From assembly GCA_963971575.1 (NCBI GenBank), contig OZ020611.1, positions 19,380,092 through 19,444,091 of the forward strand: a DNA stretch of 64,000 nt, read 5' to 3'. Position 1 is the stretch's first letter, and every line of letters begins with the position of its first letter. The notes beneath the pieces are model-generated. The model worked only from the letters and a program-made list of their open reading frames with translations, made no database searches and had not been told where the DNA came from. The stretch is from Liopterus haemorrhoidalis (taxonomy: Eukaryota > Arthropoda > Insecta > Coleoptera > Dytiscidae). The translations under genes and the position numbers were made by a program. Shown piece by piece: positions 20,745 through 32,600 of this stretch.

Positions 20745-21566
20745 CCAGCTGCCCTGACCGGCTTCGCTCGGGGACAATTCGTTATTATTGACCTACATTT
20801 TTTTGGAATTTACAACATATCTAGTCGTAATTTGGTGACCGGGCAGAAGGCAATATAACACATGTGAAAGGCTAGGATGGAACTATTGAACAGATTCTTT
20901 CAGTTTTGAAGTGTACAGATCATGTACTAATATTGCCGCTGACGAAACCAATATTGTCGCTAATAATTTGAAGAAAATGCGTTAAATATGAATGGAAAAA
21001 AATTTTTTTTTTTATCCGCGTGCACAAATTTCATTATAACTTTGGAACTGCTGAACCGATTTTTATTTTTAATAAAACACAGCCTAAAACCTGACCAGAT
21101 GATGTAGCTACTGATAGAAAAAACCGTATGAAAATCAGATCAGCAGTTCTTAAGTAATGCGTTAAATACAAACAGAAAAACTGGATTTTGTAACACTTGC
21201 TCGCACAAATTCCATTAAAACTTTGGAACTACTGAAAAGATTTTAAAAATCATTCAATTTTGGTCAGTGTATGAGTCTTATATTAACTTGCCGCCGACGA
21301 AACCTATGTTGTCGCTTATAATTTCAAGAAAGTGCGTTAAATATGAACGAAAAACATGGATTTTAATTTACCCGCGTGCACTATTTTCATTATAACTTTG
21401 GATTAGTGAACCGATTTTAATAAAACACAGCCGGAAACCTGACTATATGATATAGCGATGATAGAAAGCTACAGATAGAAAAAAAAAGACGCATGAAAAT
21501 CGGATCAGCAATTCTCGAGTGGAAAGCGTATATACCGACAGAGAGACGTTGCCATATATGCATAGA
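20745..21566 (-). mobile_element. Probable Helitron-type element with three internal tandem units
   Basis: On the minus strand it starts A|TCTATGCATATATGGC and ends CGAGCGAAGCCGGTCAGGGC, then AGCTGG|T, matching the Helitron TC...CTRR plan with an A/T target and no duplication. Three units begin GCGTTAAATA at about 20981, 21159 and 21328, each with CATTATAACTTTGGA. No Rep/helicase frame, so non-autonomous. Confidence 0.55.
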
Positions 21567-21662
21567 TATTCAGAAAAAAGTACATTAAAGCTGCGTTCAC
21601 AGGTTTTAAATTAGTTAACCATTGACTATGCGAAGTGGATAAATTTAGTAGATAGTTTTAAC

Positions 21663-22669
21663 TAGAGATGGGTCGTTCATGAACGAACCGGCTCACTGAG
21701 CCGGCTCAGTACACTGACCGAAGTGACACGGTTCACCAAATTGAAATGAGCCGGCTCACGGCTCACTGTATAGTTTCAAGTTTCAAGGATACGATTGGTC
21801 GGGCGATTGTGAACAGTGACCGGAGTGATCCGGATCTGGATCGATGTCATGTTGAACTTCGCGAGAACTTGGCTTGTAATGTATTATCATAAAGTGTATT
21901 TTGTCATCAATTTGTAGGGCACTTTATTTGAAACTAATAGGGTTAGTCTGTATTTTCTTACAACCATACTATATAAAAATATTAAAAATATTGCCCAAAT
22001 CCCAGATGTCCGATTTATAAGGGCAATAAACATCGCCATAAACTTACCACATCTGGTTTAAAATACAGTAGCTACATAAAGTGAATTGCTTGTTTCAAAA
22101 ATGTTAGATAAGAGTCGGGGCTAAGCGACGTTCTACCTACGACCGGACGACCGGCAACTGACTGACCGGTGTCTCGGGATCATGTTTAAAAGAACCGGCG
22201 CTAAGCAAGAGTCGGCTCTAAGCGACGTTCTACCTCTAAGCTCTAAGCGACGTTCTACCGAACGACCGATCGACCTGTGTCTCGGGATCATGTTTACAAG
22301 AACCGGCTCTGAGCAAGAGTCGGTTCTAAGCGACATTCTACCTACGACCGAATGACCGACCGACCTGCGTCTCGGGATCATGTTTACAGTTCATATATTG
22401 CAAGAATCGGCTCTAAGCAAGAGCCGGGTGTAAACGACGTTCTACCTACGACCGAACAACCGACCGACCTGTGTCTCGGGATCATATTTACAGTTTATAT
22501 ATTGCAAGAACTGGCTCTAAGCGACTTTCTACCTACGAACTAACGACCGTGTGTTTCGGAGACATGTTTACTTAACCGGATCACTGAGCCGGATCAATGA
22601 ACCGGCTCAACAAACTGAACGACCTCCACTGATCCGGTTCCGCAAACTGAGCCGAAATTCCCATCTCTA
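21663..22669. mobile_element. hAT-like element (TAGAGATGGG ends) with internal tandem array
   Basis: Ends TAGAGATGGGTCGTTCATG and, inverted, TAGAGATGGGAATTTCGG, with a perfect 8-bp duplication GTTTTAAC (21655-21662, 22670-22677). GAGCCGGCTC-type palindromes crowd both ends. Bases about 22100-22560 are roughly 110-bp tandem units around GCGACGTTCTACCTACGACC and TGTGTCTCGGGATCATGTTT. The frames at 22133-22381 and 22352-22543 are products of this array, not genes. Confidence 0.88.
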
Positions 22670-22738
22670 GTTTTAACGTTTAATGTTAGCGTTCATAGCA
22701 ATGAGAATTAATGCGTAACGGATATTGTGATATCTGTG

Positions 22739-23305
22739 TTTTTCACACCAACGATGGAATAATACTATATTATTATATGAGCGATTATGACAGCCATTAT
22801 TCACGAAGATGACGTTTGAGCCCACGAGCCGTAGGCGAGTGGTGCAAATCATCTGAGTGAATAATGGCCATAATCGCGAATGTAATACTATACTTTTTCC
22901 ACACCTATTAACACTTTGACTGCCAAGGCAAGATTCAGGATTCTTGTCTCAGAAGTCAATTTGATATAGCCTGATTATATTATTAAGTCAATGTACTACA
23001 AGTAATCTCGTAGTCGACGTCCTGAACAAGAACGCTAACTACGTAATGGGCAGTCAACGTCTTAAACAAATAAATTAGACTCAATACTGATAATTTTAAT
23101 GGAAGTGTTAGCGTCATCCATGTTGCCTGCTACCACGGCAGTTTTGGCCCTTTCCATTGCCATTGTCAAATATGATTGGATCAGCGAGAGTGGATTATGG
23201 AAATGTAGGTTTGTGATTGGCCGTAAACAGTGAATTATGAAACCATAATTCACTGTAGTTATTTATGCTAATATTTGCAATATAATTAAATAGGTGTGGA
23301 AAAAT
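22739..23305. repeat. TTTTTCCACACC repeat with a strong hairpin
   Basis: TTTTTCACACC (about 22738), TTTTTCCACACCTATTAA (about 22907) and inverted TTAAATAGGTGTGGAAAAA (23287-23305) mark an element or two adjoining ones. Hairpin arms 22781-22804 and 22857-22877 (GCGATTATG..., inverted) pair over more than 20 bp. Confidence 0.5.
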
Positions 23306-23868
23306 ACATTTATACACAGTGAGATCGTGATTTATTACTAAATTAATAACAAAATTATAACCGCAACTACATACAAGAATTCTTTATCGTTTCACGATTT
23401 CTGAAATTTGTGCGACAGTATTTTTTAGGTTATGTAAAGTGTGATAACTAATATGTCTGTCTCATGAAAACAGTGCACTAACTACAAAGTTTGGAAAACT
23501 ATCTACAATCGACAATGCATAGTGCATTAAATTTAGAGCTGTCAACGGTCGCTTACGTTACCATGTGACTTGATAGTAACAATCAACAGTGCACAAGTCA
23601 TAGCGTATAGTCGGCCAATTTTAGAGATGTGAACGCAACTTTAGTCTGTTTCTTTGGTTTAAACGGAACTAGCTTGAGTAAGCTTTTTAATCATTTTATT
23701 TAGCAAATCCCACTTCAGTCGTTAAAATGTGAACTCGTGACAATTGAGAAAATAAAAATTCAATTTAGTTCCGCTTAAATATTTGGAATAGACTTTATTT
23801 AACACGTTTACTGTCGTCTATAAATTAATTCCTAATTGACCATCTGACAATATCTGCCGACTTTGTTA

Positions 23869-24408
23869 AGCGTGTTCTACATTAAACAATTCTCATCAAA
23901 TTTTCATACTTATTTCTTTGACTAGAACTTGTACTACAAATAAATCAGTGAAATTGTACAGTGTAGAACACTGTATGTAGTCAAGGTCAACTTTATTCAA
24001 AACTAGTTTTGATCAAACTTTTCTTGAAAACACATCCAACTTGGAACTCGGTGCATGCGCAGTAGACACTTTTAACAATAGTACCAACATTAAAATTACG
24101 TTTGTAAATATTTTGTATTACCACGTGTTTAATAGTGTTTTGTTGATCATTGGTTTGAATAAGCGCATATATAAATTGTGTTTTGTACGTAAATCAGTAA
24201 TTTTACAAATCTAATAGCTAGGTTATAAACACTTGACAAGATATGAATTATATTTTTATGTTGGTAATTTAAATGAACTGAAACACGTGTGAGAATTTCA
24301 TTCTCTACCAAAAAATTGAAAAATAAATTGTATTAAAACTTTGACAACTTCTAGTTCAAAGAAAAAAGTTTAGAAAATTGATGAATAAAGTATAATGTAG
24401 AACACGCT
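23869..24408. mobile_element. TTA-flanked MITE (Harbinger-like), copy 2
   Basis: Ends AGCGTGTTCTACATTA and, inverted, AGCGTGTTCTACATTATAC, flanked by TTA (23866-23868, 24409-24411). Whole-length inverted match to 11284-11802. Confidence 0.8.
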
Positions 24409-24754
24409 TTATACATTTTCTAGGATTGTTATATATTTTTTACGGACTAAAAAAAGTAAAATATACATAAAAATTTGACCATAAAACCATGGACTGAAAA
24501 CGCAACGAAAACGAAATAATGATATTAACCGAATTTTTTTAAAGGACGGATTCTGAAACAGGAATATTTTTTTCCTTTTTGTTTGAACGAAAATAAAGAG
24601 TAATTTGAAAACGGTGTTTACATGAAACTCAGTCTTAAGCAATGATTATTTTTCATATCTTAAATATTTCCAGTTTTTAGGCTCCGTTCAAATTTTCTAG
24701 TCCGTACTTACAGGTTTTTGTACTCCCCTTCCTTCTCTTCAACAAATATATATA

Positions 24755-25716
24755 TAGTCCATTCAAACGTTAAAATGCAGTATTGCTCTTATGGGAAATG
24801 GGAGGGGTGTTGCCGAATGTTGTAAAATTGTCGAATATTATGAAGAAGTAATGAGATTCGGATTGGTCAGAAATTAAAACAATATTTTAATTTCGCTAAC
24901 GTTTCGATTTACATTTTAAATCTTTATCAGAGCTGTAAGAATTGCGTAGATATAATTTTATGTTACAATCTAGGCTTTGGGAACTCATTATTTATTATGT
25001 TTATTCTGCCAGTTCGTTCCTTCAATTCTGCGTTTGTTATTTTACATGGCCAATAAATGCGAACGATTCTTCGAAGACATCGATTTACAAATACTCGCAC
25101 TTTTCTGTGGATAGCTTCTGTTAAATGCCAAGTCACGCAGCCGTACAGATGTACTGACATTATGCATGCCCTGAAGATCGTTTTCTCTTAATTCTGGGGG
25201 GGGTCGGTCGGAAATATTTGAGGACTTGAGGATCATTTGAGATCATCATCTTTTATGATGTCTTAATAGATCATAATGAAAATATAAGTGAGGACTTAAA
25301 AAAAAAGTCCTGACCTCTATAATACAAGTGATGAGCAAAAAAAGGTCCTCACCTCTAAAATATCAGTGGTAAAATAAAGAATGACTCCCTTAAAAAGTAA
25401 AACCTTGTTGCATTGTTGCGCACATATCCGATCAATTCTGGGGGCCAGAACAATATTTTAGCCCCCCGTCCCCCAGTTATCGCCGCCATTGTTAAAAAAT
25501 CATTTATAGAATACCGCGTCTTCACATATCAGCGCATTTTACAGCCGACAACGCCGCCTAGTAAGAAAAAGATAGCGTTTGGGAGAACCCATTACCAAGT
25601 ACTCCATTTGCCCAGTGCTGCATTCTAACCGAAACCCAAGAAAACATTTTATTTATCTACAAAATACGGTCAAGAATCCATTTTATTCGACTGCATTTTA
25701 ACGTTTGAACGGATTA
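24755..25716. mobile_element. TA-flanked MITE (TAGTCC family), copy 2, enlarged by insertions
   Basis: Ends TAGTCCATTCAAACGTTAAA and, inverted, TAATCCGTTCAAACGTTAAA. The first 80 bp and the ATACCGCGTCTTC region (about 25508) match 18646-19013. Between them sit a LINE 3' end (about 24845-25160) and GTCCTCACCTCTAAAAT repeats resembling the interior of the TAGGGTGACC MITE. Confidence 0.65.
24850..25160 (-). pseudogene. Non-LTR retrotransposon 3' fragment (reverse transcriptase C-terminus)
   Basis: The minus-strand frame 25160-24963 reads HLYGCVTWHLTEAIHRKVRV, then FVNRCLRRIVRIYWPCKITN and ELKERTG. This is the familiar C-terminal stretch of insect endonuclease-reverse transcriptases (YGCETW...FVNRCLRRIL). 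It is followed by a 3' tail with CTGATAAAGATT...AATCGAAACGTTAGCG. The catalytic domains are missing: a typical 5'-truncated, dead copy. Confidence 0.7.
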
Positions 25717-26235
25717 TAGGATATTATTTTGTTAGCGTGTGAAAAAAGCTTTATTTATAGTTCATAAATAATATTTCTTTAGTTTGAATAAACTGTAATT
25801 CTAAGTGTATTGAAATGTTTAAAATGTGCATCTACTGGATTCCTGTGTACTTTGGGAGATTATATAATATGTATTTATGTATTTTTATGACACATTTAAT
25901 TGCTGAAATATTCTAAATGCTATTTTCTATCATGTTAAATTTAGATCAAATTATGTATAATTATGCAAATGATTTTGTTGAATTTTATGCTGACATAGTC
26001 TTGAAAATATTGATGAATTAGTTATTTTAGCTGTAGTTATATTGTACATATACTTATATAGTTAATACATTTTTTAAAAAGATATTGCTGTTTTTATTTT
26101 GATACTAGCTGAAACGCTCGTTGTTTCACTCAAACTTCATCTCTCCCTTTCCGTCTCTACATCCCGTGGCTATCTTCAAACGCGTTTCTTGCGCAATGCA
26201 TTAATTGTGCGAAGCTCAGGCGCACAATCTGAGCA
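25717..26235. other. AT-rich spacer with a possible Helitron 3' end
   Basis: Mostly featureless. At 26105-26125 ACTAGCTGAAACGCTCG is, inverted, CGAGCGTTTCAGCTAG|T, the form of a Helitron 3' terminus; the matching 5' end was not found. Confidence 0.3.
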
Positions 26236-27412
26236 TTTTTAGGATTGTGTAAGTAGGCCCACCAAAAAATCCACGTCACTCATATGGTTGCCTGTACGAT
26301 AAAAATTGAAGTCAAACGACTTAATATAGAAAGTTGGAATTTGGCATACTTATACAACTCTTTGACCAACATATAGGAAAATTACTGAGAGTTCACATCC
26401 CGAGATAAATATAAACAAATATGTATTTAATAAAAAAATTAATATTTTATTAAAATTTTGAGTGACTTAACAAATGAAACCTCTTAATACGTGATTCAAC
26501 AAGCAAATTTTTGTTTTTGATTTTTTTTTTTAAATTTGTTTTTCATCAAATATATGCCAAAAAAGTTTTGTCCTCCACCCTATCTCCCAGAGGGGTTGTT
26601 CTAAAAATTTGATAAATCTCCATGATATACATTGATGGGAATCGAAATAGTTCAACTAGAATTTTTGATCAGATTAGTTTTTCAAAAATATCGATTTTTT
26701 GTCGTTGAAAAAAAAATATATATTTTAAAAAATTTATTGTGTTGTACCAAAAGAAAGTTCTTAAGACGTAGGTTAAGGAACGAAAGATAGTTTTTTTTTT
26801 TTTATTTTATTTCTTTTAACACGATTTTAACCTAAAAAAGTTCTTGTCCCGCACCCTTTTATCCGAAGGGGTTAAAAAAAATCTGAAAAAAACATAACTA
26901 CGTTGATCTAAGCCGTAAAATTGCACGAGGATTTTTTGATCAGATTGCGTTTTTGGAAAATATTGCAGTTTTTGTGTTTTTGCCAAAATTAATTATTTAA
27001 TGGCTGAATTATAATTAATAATGTTATGGATTTTTTGTATTTAGGGCTAAGTATATCGTAGTGTCTTCTTTTGAAATTAAAAATATAATAAAAAAAAAAA
27101 AATAACAACGAATCGAGTTCATGTGTGTAAAGAGCGTATAGGCGGAGCCTACAGTTATACGCCATAGTTCAACCTATTATTTGAATTAGTTTAGTTTTTC
27201 GTTTTCAAGGTGTCAAACAAGAATAAATCATTTTTAGTAGTGAAATACTTTTAAATCAAATAACACATTGTTAATAATGAGAAATATGTTTTCCTGGAAA
27301 AAAGCCATTTATCAACATATTTCTTATTTATTTAATTAAGACAAATAGGAAGCAAAATAAGTATTGAAATTTTCGCAAATTATTTAAATTTAGTTTTATA
27401 AAATTAAATGGA
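26236..27412 (+). repeat. HINE-A long subfamily, 3'-truncated
   Basis: Starts TTTTTAGGATTGTGTAAGTA and matches the 557-2320 copy block by block (GGAATTTGGCATACTTATAC, TATCTCCCAGAGGGGTTG). It has almost lost the microsatellite (only GTTGCCTGTACG) and stops before the 3' hairpin. Confidence 0.7.
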
Positions 27413-28380
27413 ATATATTTTTACATTAACTACAGTATCTTAAATGTAAACAATACTTATAAGCCGTGTATATCTACAGACCCTAAAGGCCCGTAATTTT
27501 TTAATTCCCTCTTCCCGGTCATCAATTGAATTTCTGCCCCACCCCCAATTTTAAAAAATTATAAATTATAAATAAGCAACACTGAAAAATCTGTACTGAC
27601 TAGAAATTCGATCAATGTGCAACATACTGTATGTTTTAACCAATAATTGGATTGTATTAAGCGTAAATAGACATTGCTCTTGTGCGTCAATTCTAACTAA
27701 CTTATTGCCTCCCATTCTTCCTAGCCTTTGATACGCCATTGGCCGAATTAGTTCACGAATCATTCAAGAGATGTCTGTAGTTGTATCGTTCAAATAAAAT
27801 ATATTTTTCATGCATAAAAGGATTAATTTTTGTTTTATTTTTATATTTTCAAACTCCACCACTGTATGTATATTTTTCAATTAGTACATTATCTCTGTTG
27901 CATATGTATCAAAATGGTAATATATAGGAAGATAAATGTTTGCAGGGGAAATATAGTCAAATAGAAATAAAATGAGATTATGATTTTGATAAATGTAAGA
28001 TTAATGAAGGAATGATGATGGCAGGGAAATGGACCACTATTAAAAAGTCATCAAACACCCGTTGTTTATTGATCTGTTTTATTTTATATTCAGAAAAAAA
28101 CTACGAAAATCGTGCGATGTACGTTTTACAGCACATTATACACTGAATAAATGTCAATACATTATAACAGCATCACAGACATTTCTTTTTTTATAATAGT
28201 ATTAGGATATATTATTATTTTAAGATTTCATAAGAATAACTTAGCAACCTCGAACCCCAATGTGAAATAAATATCTGCCTCTCTATGCGGTTAAAATACC
28301 AGACCTAAAGAACTGAAATTTGGCATGCGTATACAATTTTTTGACCCACATATAGGAAAAATTTGAGAAAATTTATGGGA
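27413..28380. other. AT-rich spacer, no gene
   Basis: No coding sequence recognised. A short forward HINE-A fragment (GAAATTTGGCATGCGTATAC...CCCACATATAGGAAAA) lies at about 28315-28360. The open frame 27566-27763 has no family features. Confidence 0.4.
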
Positions 28381-28536
28381 AGAGTGAATTTTCACACATT
28401 TCAGGGTTTTGTAGGTATTTAATAAGTGTATGATGTCAACAGGATGCTGGATGTCTAGGAATATTTGTTCTATAATCCCATCAAAATCAATATTTTTTCA
28501 ATAATCATTTTTATCCGTTATTTGAGTACCTAGGGC

Positions 28537-29658
28537 TAGGGATGGGAATTTATTTTTGAATATCGATATATGCGCGGTTCGATATATCGTAAGTGTGATA
28601 TCGATATTCGATATATATCGAAGTAAAAATATCGATATTTTCGATATATTGTATATTAATTTTTTATATTAAAATGTATAAATACAGTGGAAAATAGGTA
28701 AATTTGGAGAATAAAACACAATTAAACTGTTTATTTATTATATTTGTTTAATTATTCAACTCAAAATAAATACTTGGTCAAAATACCGAGCGTTCATTAA
28801 TGAATGGTACGTGTTTGAATTTGGCGCGTTGCCGTGTTAGTAATTTTCATGTCATCATATTTTAACTCTAGCGACACATAACACATTTGATCATAAACGT
28901 AGATATAGGCTATTCCAAACGTTTAGGTAGAACTAGATTTTGAAATCTAGAAATTTTTATCTATTAATTCGGATTTGGTCATTTTGTTTAAGCTTTGTAA
29001 ATCATACTCACATCACAAATTCTAGATTAAATTGATTATAGTCATATAGTCATTATAAAATGTCCTTTTCATTGCATTTTCATTTTTTGTCATTCTTAAT
29101 CAAAATTTCCCATTTATTTATTTTACTTGTCTTTAAAATACATAAAAATGTGTCATATTTTTAATGTATGCCATTCGTTGCCATGGTTACACTGTTGGAA
29201 TTTTAAATTTTCACATATCAAAAGTGAAACATGAAATAACCCAAGCAAGGTCCCTTCTCGTGACAACCTAAAAAAACGAAATTCCTATTTAGTTCCGACT
29301 AAACGTTTGGAACTGCCTGAATAAATATTTCGTGGATGTTTCTGACCTTTGACATTTTTACGGAATTGACAATTTTTTTACAATTTATCATCAGAATATA
29401 ATTTTTTATTACAATGTTTTTATATTATTTCATTGGTAAGGGTTTGTTGGACAGTTAATACTAAGATGTAATTTAATATCTCTCATAATTAAATATAGAT
29501 ATATTTAAATGTAAAAAATATACAAGAATACCGATATTTTGCGCGAATATCGATATATTGCGCGATATATCGCATTTCAAATATCGATATAAAAATATCG
29601 ATATATTTTTCTAAAGTATCGATATTTTCGAAATATCGATATATCGTTCCCATCCCTA
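28537..29658. mobile_element. hAT-like element (TAGGGATGGGAA ends), 1.12 kb
   Basis: Ends TAGGGATGGGAATTTAT and, inverted, TAGGGATGGGAACGATATAT, with a perfect 8-bp duplication CCTAGGGC (28529-28536, 29659-29666). Both ends are crowded with TATCGATATA palindromes. A further small element with ends GGCTATTCCAAACGTTTAG and, inverted, GGCAGTTCCAAACGTTTAG sits at about 28908-29317. No transposase. Confidence 0.88.
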
Positions 29659-29810
29659 CCTAGGGCTGGATCCAGCCCGTAGCCTCATTTTGTCCGGCCC
29701 GCGATAACTATCTAAAATCCCATTGCAACTGGCCCTCGAGTGTATTCTTATCTTCAGAGATCAAAAGTGGTTAAACGGTTAAGTTGATGTGGACAATATT
29801 TTTTCTATTC

Positions 29811-30458
29811 GCGACTCAAAATTAATGTTGAAACAATATTTCGGCAAAAAAGCACTGTATTTAAGTCACTATATTTAAAAATACGTCTTAATTCACATAA
29901 ACTGCAGCACAACACACTAAAAATATTATACAAATATACGCTTCTGTTTAATTTACCAAGTCGCCACCAGATGTCTCACTGTTATTTGGAGTCGCGAATA
30001 ATCACATTAAAATCAACAATTTTTTAATGATTATTTGAATTCGTTATTTGAGTACTAGAGCTTCCATTTATTTTCTTAAAACTAAATTTAGATAATTTGC
30101 GAAAATTCCACGTAAAATTCGAATTTAAATTTTCATTAAATTAATACGGCTTTATATTATGACAATTTCAGAACCGTATTTCTCACTATTCGCGACTGCA
30201 AATAACAGTGAGACATCTCGTGGTGACTGGCTAAATTAAACAGAAGCGTATATTTGGATAATATTTGTAACGTGTTGTGCTGCAGTTTATGTGAATTAAG
30301 AAGTATTTTAAAATATAGTGACTTAAATACAGTGCTTTGTTCCCGAAATATTGTTTGAACAGATAAATATTAAGAAAAAACTTCTGACATATACGCTTCT
30401 CGTCCGCCATCAGCTGTTGTACGCAGCGCCGCCAACGTTAGTTTCAGTCGCGAATAAA
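29811..30458. mobile_element. Two related small elements with TATTCGCGACT ends, in opposite orientation
   Basis: 29811-30003 runs from TATTCGCGACTC to GAGTCGCGAATA; 30183-30458 runs from TATTCGCGACTG to CAGTCGCGAATA. Their interiors (CACTGTATTTAAGTCAC, AACTGCAGCACAACAC, GAAGCGTATA) are inverted copies of each other. The second lies in the HINE-A site CTCAC|TATT..AACAATG, which is uninterrupted at 57490. Confidence 0.65.
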
Positions 30459-31049
30459 CAATGTGATATTTGTTTTATAAGTATTTCACTACTATACATG
30501 ATTTATTCCTCTTTGATACCTTAAAAAGAAGACGTATAACAGTAGGCGGAGCTTACACATATAAAATCGGTTCGCAGCTGTTTTTTTATTCTATTTTTAA
30601 TTTAAAAAAAAAAAAAAAAACTATACCTTAATCATAAATACAACAAAAGAATTGATATTTTTCGAAAAACTAACCTGATCAAAAATTCCTGTTCCCATCA
30701 ATTAGCGAGATTTTTTTCAGATTTTTAGATTGACCTCTCTGGGAGATAGGGTGGGGCACAAAAGTTTTTTGACATTTTTTTTTTTCAAAATTTCCATAAA
30801 AAAATGATTTTTCGAAAATAAAAATTTGTTTGTTTTTCCACGCAATAAAATGTTTCATTTGATACCCCACTAAAAATTAAAAAAAAAAACATTTATTTTT
30901 CCATTAAATACATATTTGTTTATATTTATACCGCACTGTATTTTTTTAAACTCTATTTTTTTTTCTTTCTATATATGCGTCAAAGAGCAAGCATGCCAAA
31001 TTTCAACTTTCTATGTTCAGTCGTTTGGCTACAATTTCTATTGTACGGG

Positions 31050-32550
31050 TATATGCTGTTCACTTTTGTAAGGACAAACCAGATCTAGTTATTTGGTTAT
31101 TTAGATATAAGCAGTTCACTTTTGTAAGAACAAACTAACAGGAAATTTTGTTTTCAACAGTTTGCCCCTTTGAAGCTGTATGTCATGTTGGTATTAAAAA
31201 ATGTCACTTTTTTAAAATGTCGATCCATTTGACATATGTCATAATGAAAAATGATATCTTAATTATAATGATCATAACCTTATCAACCTAAAGTCGGTTT
31301 TACAGCGTAAGGAATATTTTTAATTGACATTTAAAGTCAGTAACACACCAAAAACACATAAAAGTAACCAAAATAACCAAATCTAGTTTGTTCTTACAAA
31401 AGTGAACAGCTTATACAAAAGTTATTTTTTCCTTAAAAGGTTGTAAGGAAAAGTATATTTTCGTTACAAAGTTCACTTTTGTAAAAACAAACTAAGAGAA
31501 AATTTTGATTTCAATAGTTTGCACTTTTGAAGTTGTTTGTCATGTTGGTATTAAAAAATTATAATAGGTAAATGTCACTTTCATAATAATGATCATAACC
31601 AATAAATCTTAAGTCAGTTTTACAGCGAAAGAAATATTTTTAATTGACATTTAAAGTCCGTAGTACACTATAAAAGTAACCAAAATAACTATGGTCTATT
31701 TCAAAGTAGAACAAAGTAGATAGCGCTGCGAACCGAGTACGATTTACACTGATCAAATACAGTATAGCGGGAAATTTAAAATAAGTTACAACTAGGGCAT
31801 GGACGTAGCAACTGGGTTAGCAAGTGATTTTTTTTTTTAATATAAAAAAGGTTAATAAGATATTGAAATAAACAAGGCAGATAATACACTTACGTTATTT
31901 ATGCGACATACATTCAGTTTAATGGGAAATTTGAAAAAAATATTAATTTTAAAAATTATGTACTTTATATAAAAAGAGAGATTTGGCTAAAAGAGTTTAA
32001 ACAAAGCAATAAAACAAACAATAAAAGAGCTAAAGTTTCTTATTTAAATAATTATTGTAAATAAAAATTAAAAGTATATGTATATATGAAGGTCTAAAAA
32101 TTATATCAATAACTTCTTCTTTGGGCACAATCAGCTGGGCTGTCTTTTGGCCTCACATTAGTCCTCTCTCTTGATCTGTTAAATGTCAAATGTCAAAAAA
32201 TATTTATATGTCAGATAACCTAAAAAATATATAACTGCGTAAAAACAAATTACATGGAGAATTTTCTCCATAAAATCTACGCCAAGAATATAAATAAAAG
32301 TCTAACTATGTAAATAATAACAAAATATATGAGAAAAATTAAATAATATAAATAATATATATTTCCAATGTACGACACTGAACATCTGTCAACTTGGACT
32401 AAAAACAATATTTTTACAGTGTAATAGGGATGACGATTTAAACCAATCGGAAGCAAGGACAAACAGCTCCTATCTTCTTACACACATTTTTCTACTTTGA
32501 AATAGACCATAGATCTGGTTTGTCCTTACAAAAGTGAACAGCATATACAA
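31050..32550. mobile_element. GCTGTTCACTTTTGTAAG MITE cluster
   Basis: Outer ends TATATGCTGTTCACTTTTG (31050) and, inverted, the same at about 32525-32550. An inner complete unit with ends ATAAGCAGTTCACTTTTGTA and its inverse lies at about 31097-31427, and a second body follows at about 31460-31690. The shared body has GCTGTATGTCATGTTGGTAT and TTTTACAGCG. ACAATTTCTA..GTAC of the host lies on both sides, perhaps a long duplication. Confidence 0.6.
31692..32509. mobile_element. TA-flanked MITE (TGGTCTATTTCAAAGTAG family), copy 1
   Basis: Ends TGGTCTATTTCAAAGTAGAA and, inverted, TGGTCTATTTCAAAGTAGAA, flanked by TA. The empty site AAATAACTAGATCTGGTT occurs inverted at about 31078-31097 in the neighbouring unit. 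Interior phrases CAGCTGGGCTGTCTTTTGG and GGGCATGGACGTAGCAACTG recur, inverted, at 51782-52608. Confidence 0.88.
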
Positions 32551-32600
32551 TTTCTACCGTACAAACAGACAGACACATGAATGACACAAAAGCCTAAAAA

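Larger units (their letters stand above)
21586..23643. mobile_element. Large composite MITE with GCGTTCACA ends
   Basis: Ends TTAAAGCTGCGTTCACA and, inverted, CTAAAGTTGCGTTCACATC. Its interior is interrupted by the hAT element at 21663-22669 and by the TTTTTCACACC repeat at 22739-23305. Superfamily not determined; target duplication not clear. Confidence 0.5.
28381..32600 (-). repeat. HINE-A long copy, heavily interrupted by younger elements
   Basis: Starts (minus-strand 3' end) GTGAATTTTCACAC and AGGGTTTTGTAGGTAT. It continues after each insertion with the next host block: GTTATTTGAGTAC, CGTATTTCTCAC, GATCAAAAATTCCTGTTC, GCCAAATTTCAACTTTC, ACAAACAGACAGACAC. It ends CCTAAAAA. Insertions are at 28537-29658, about 29811-30003, about 30183-30458 and about 31050-32550. 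Confidence 0.75.

Noticed and set aside
22133..22543. Overlapping Arg-rich frames on both strands
   Set aside because: They read the internal tandem array of a hAT MITE; no domain and both strands open because the units share a period.
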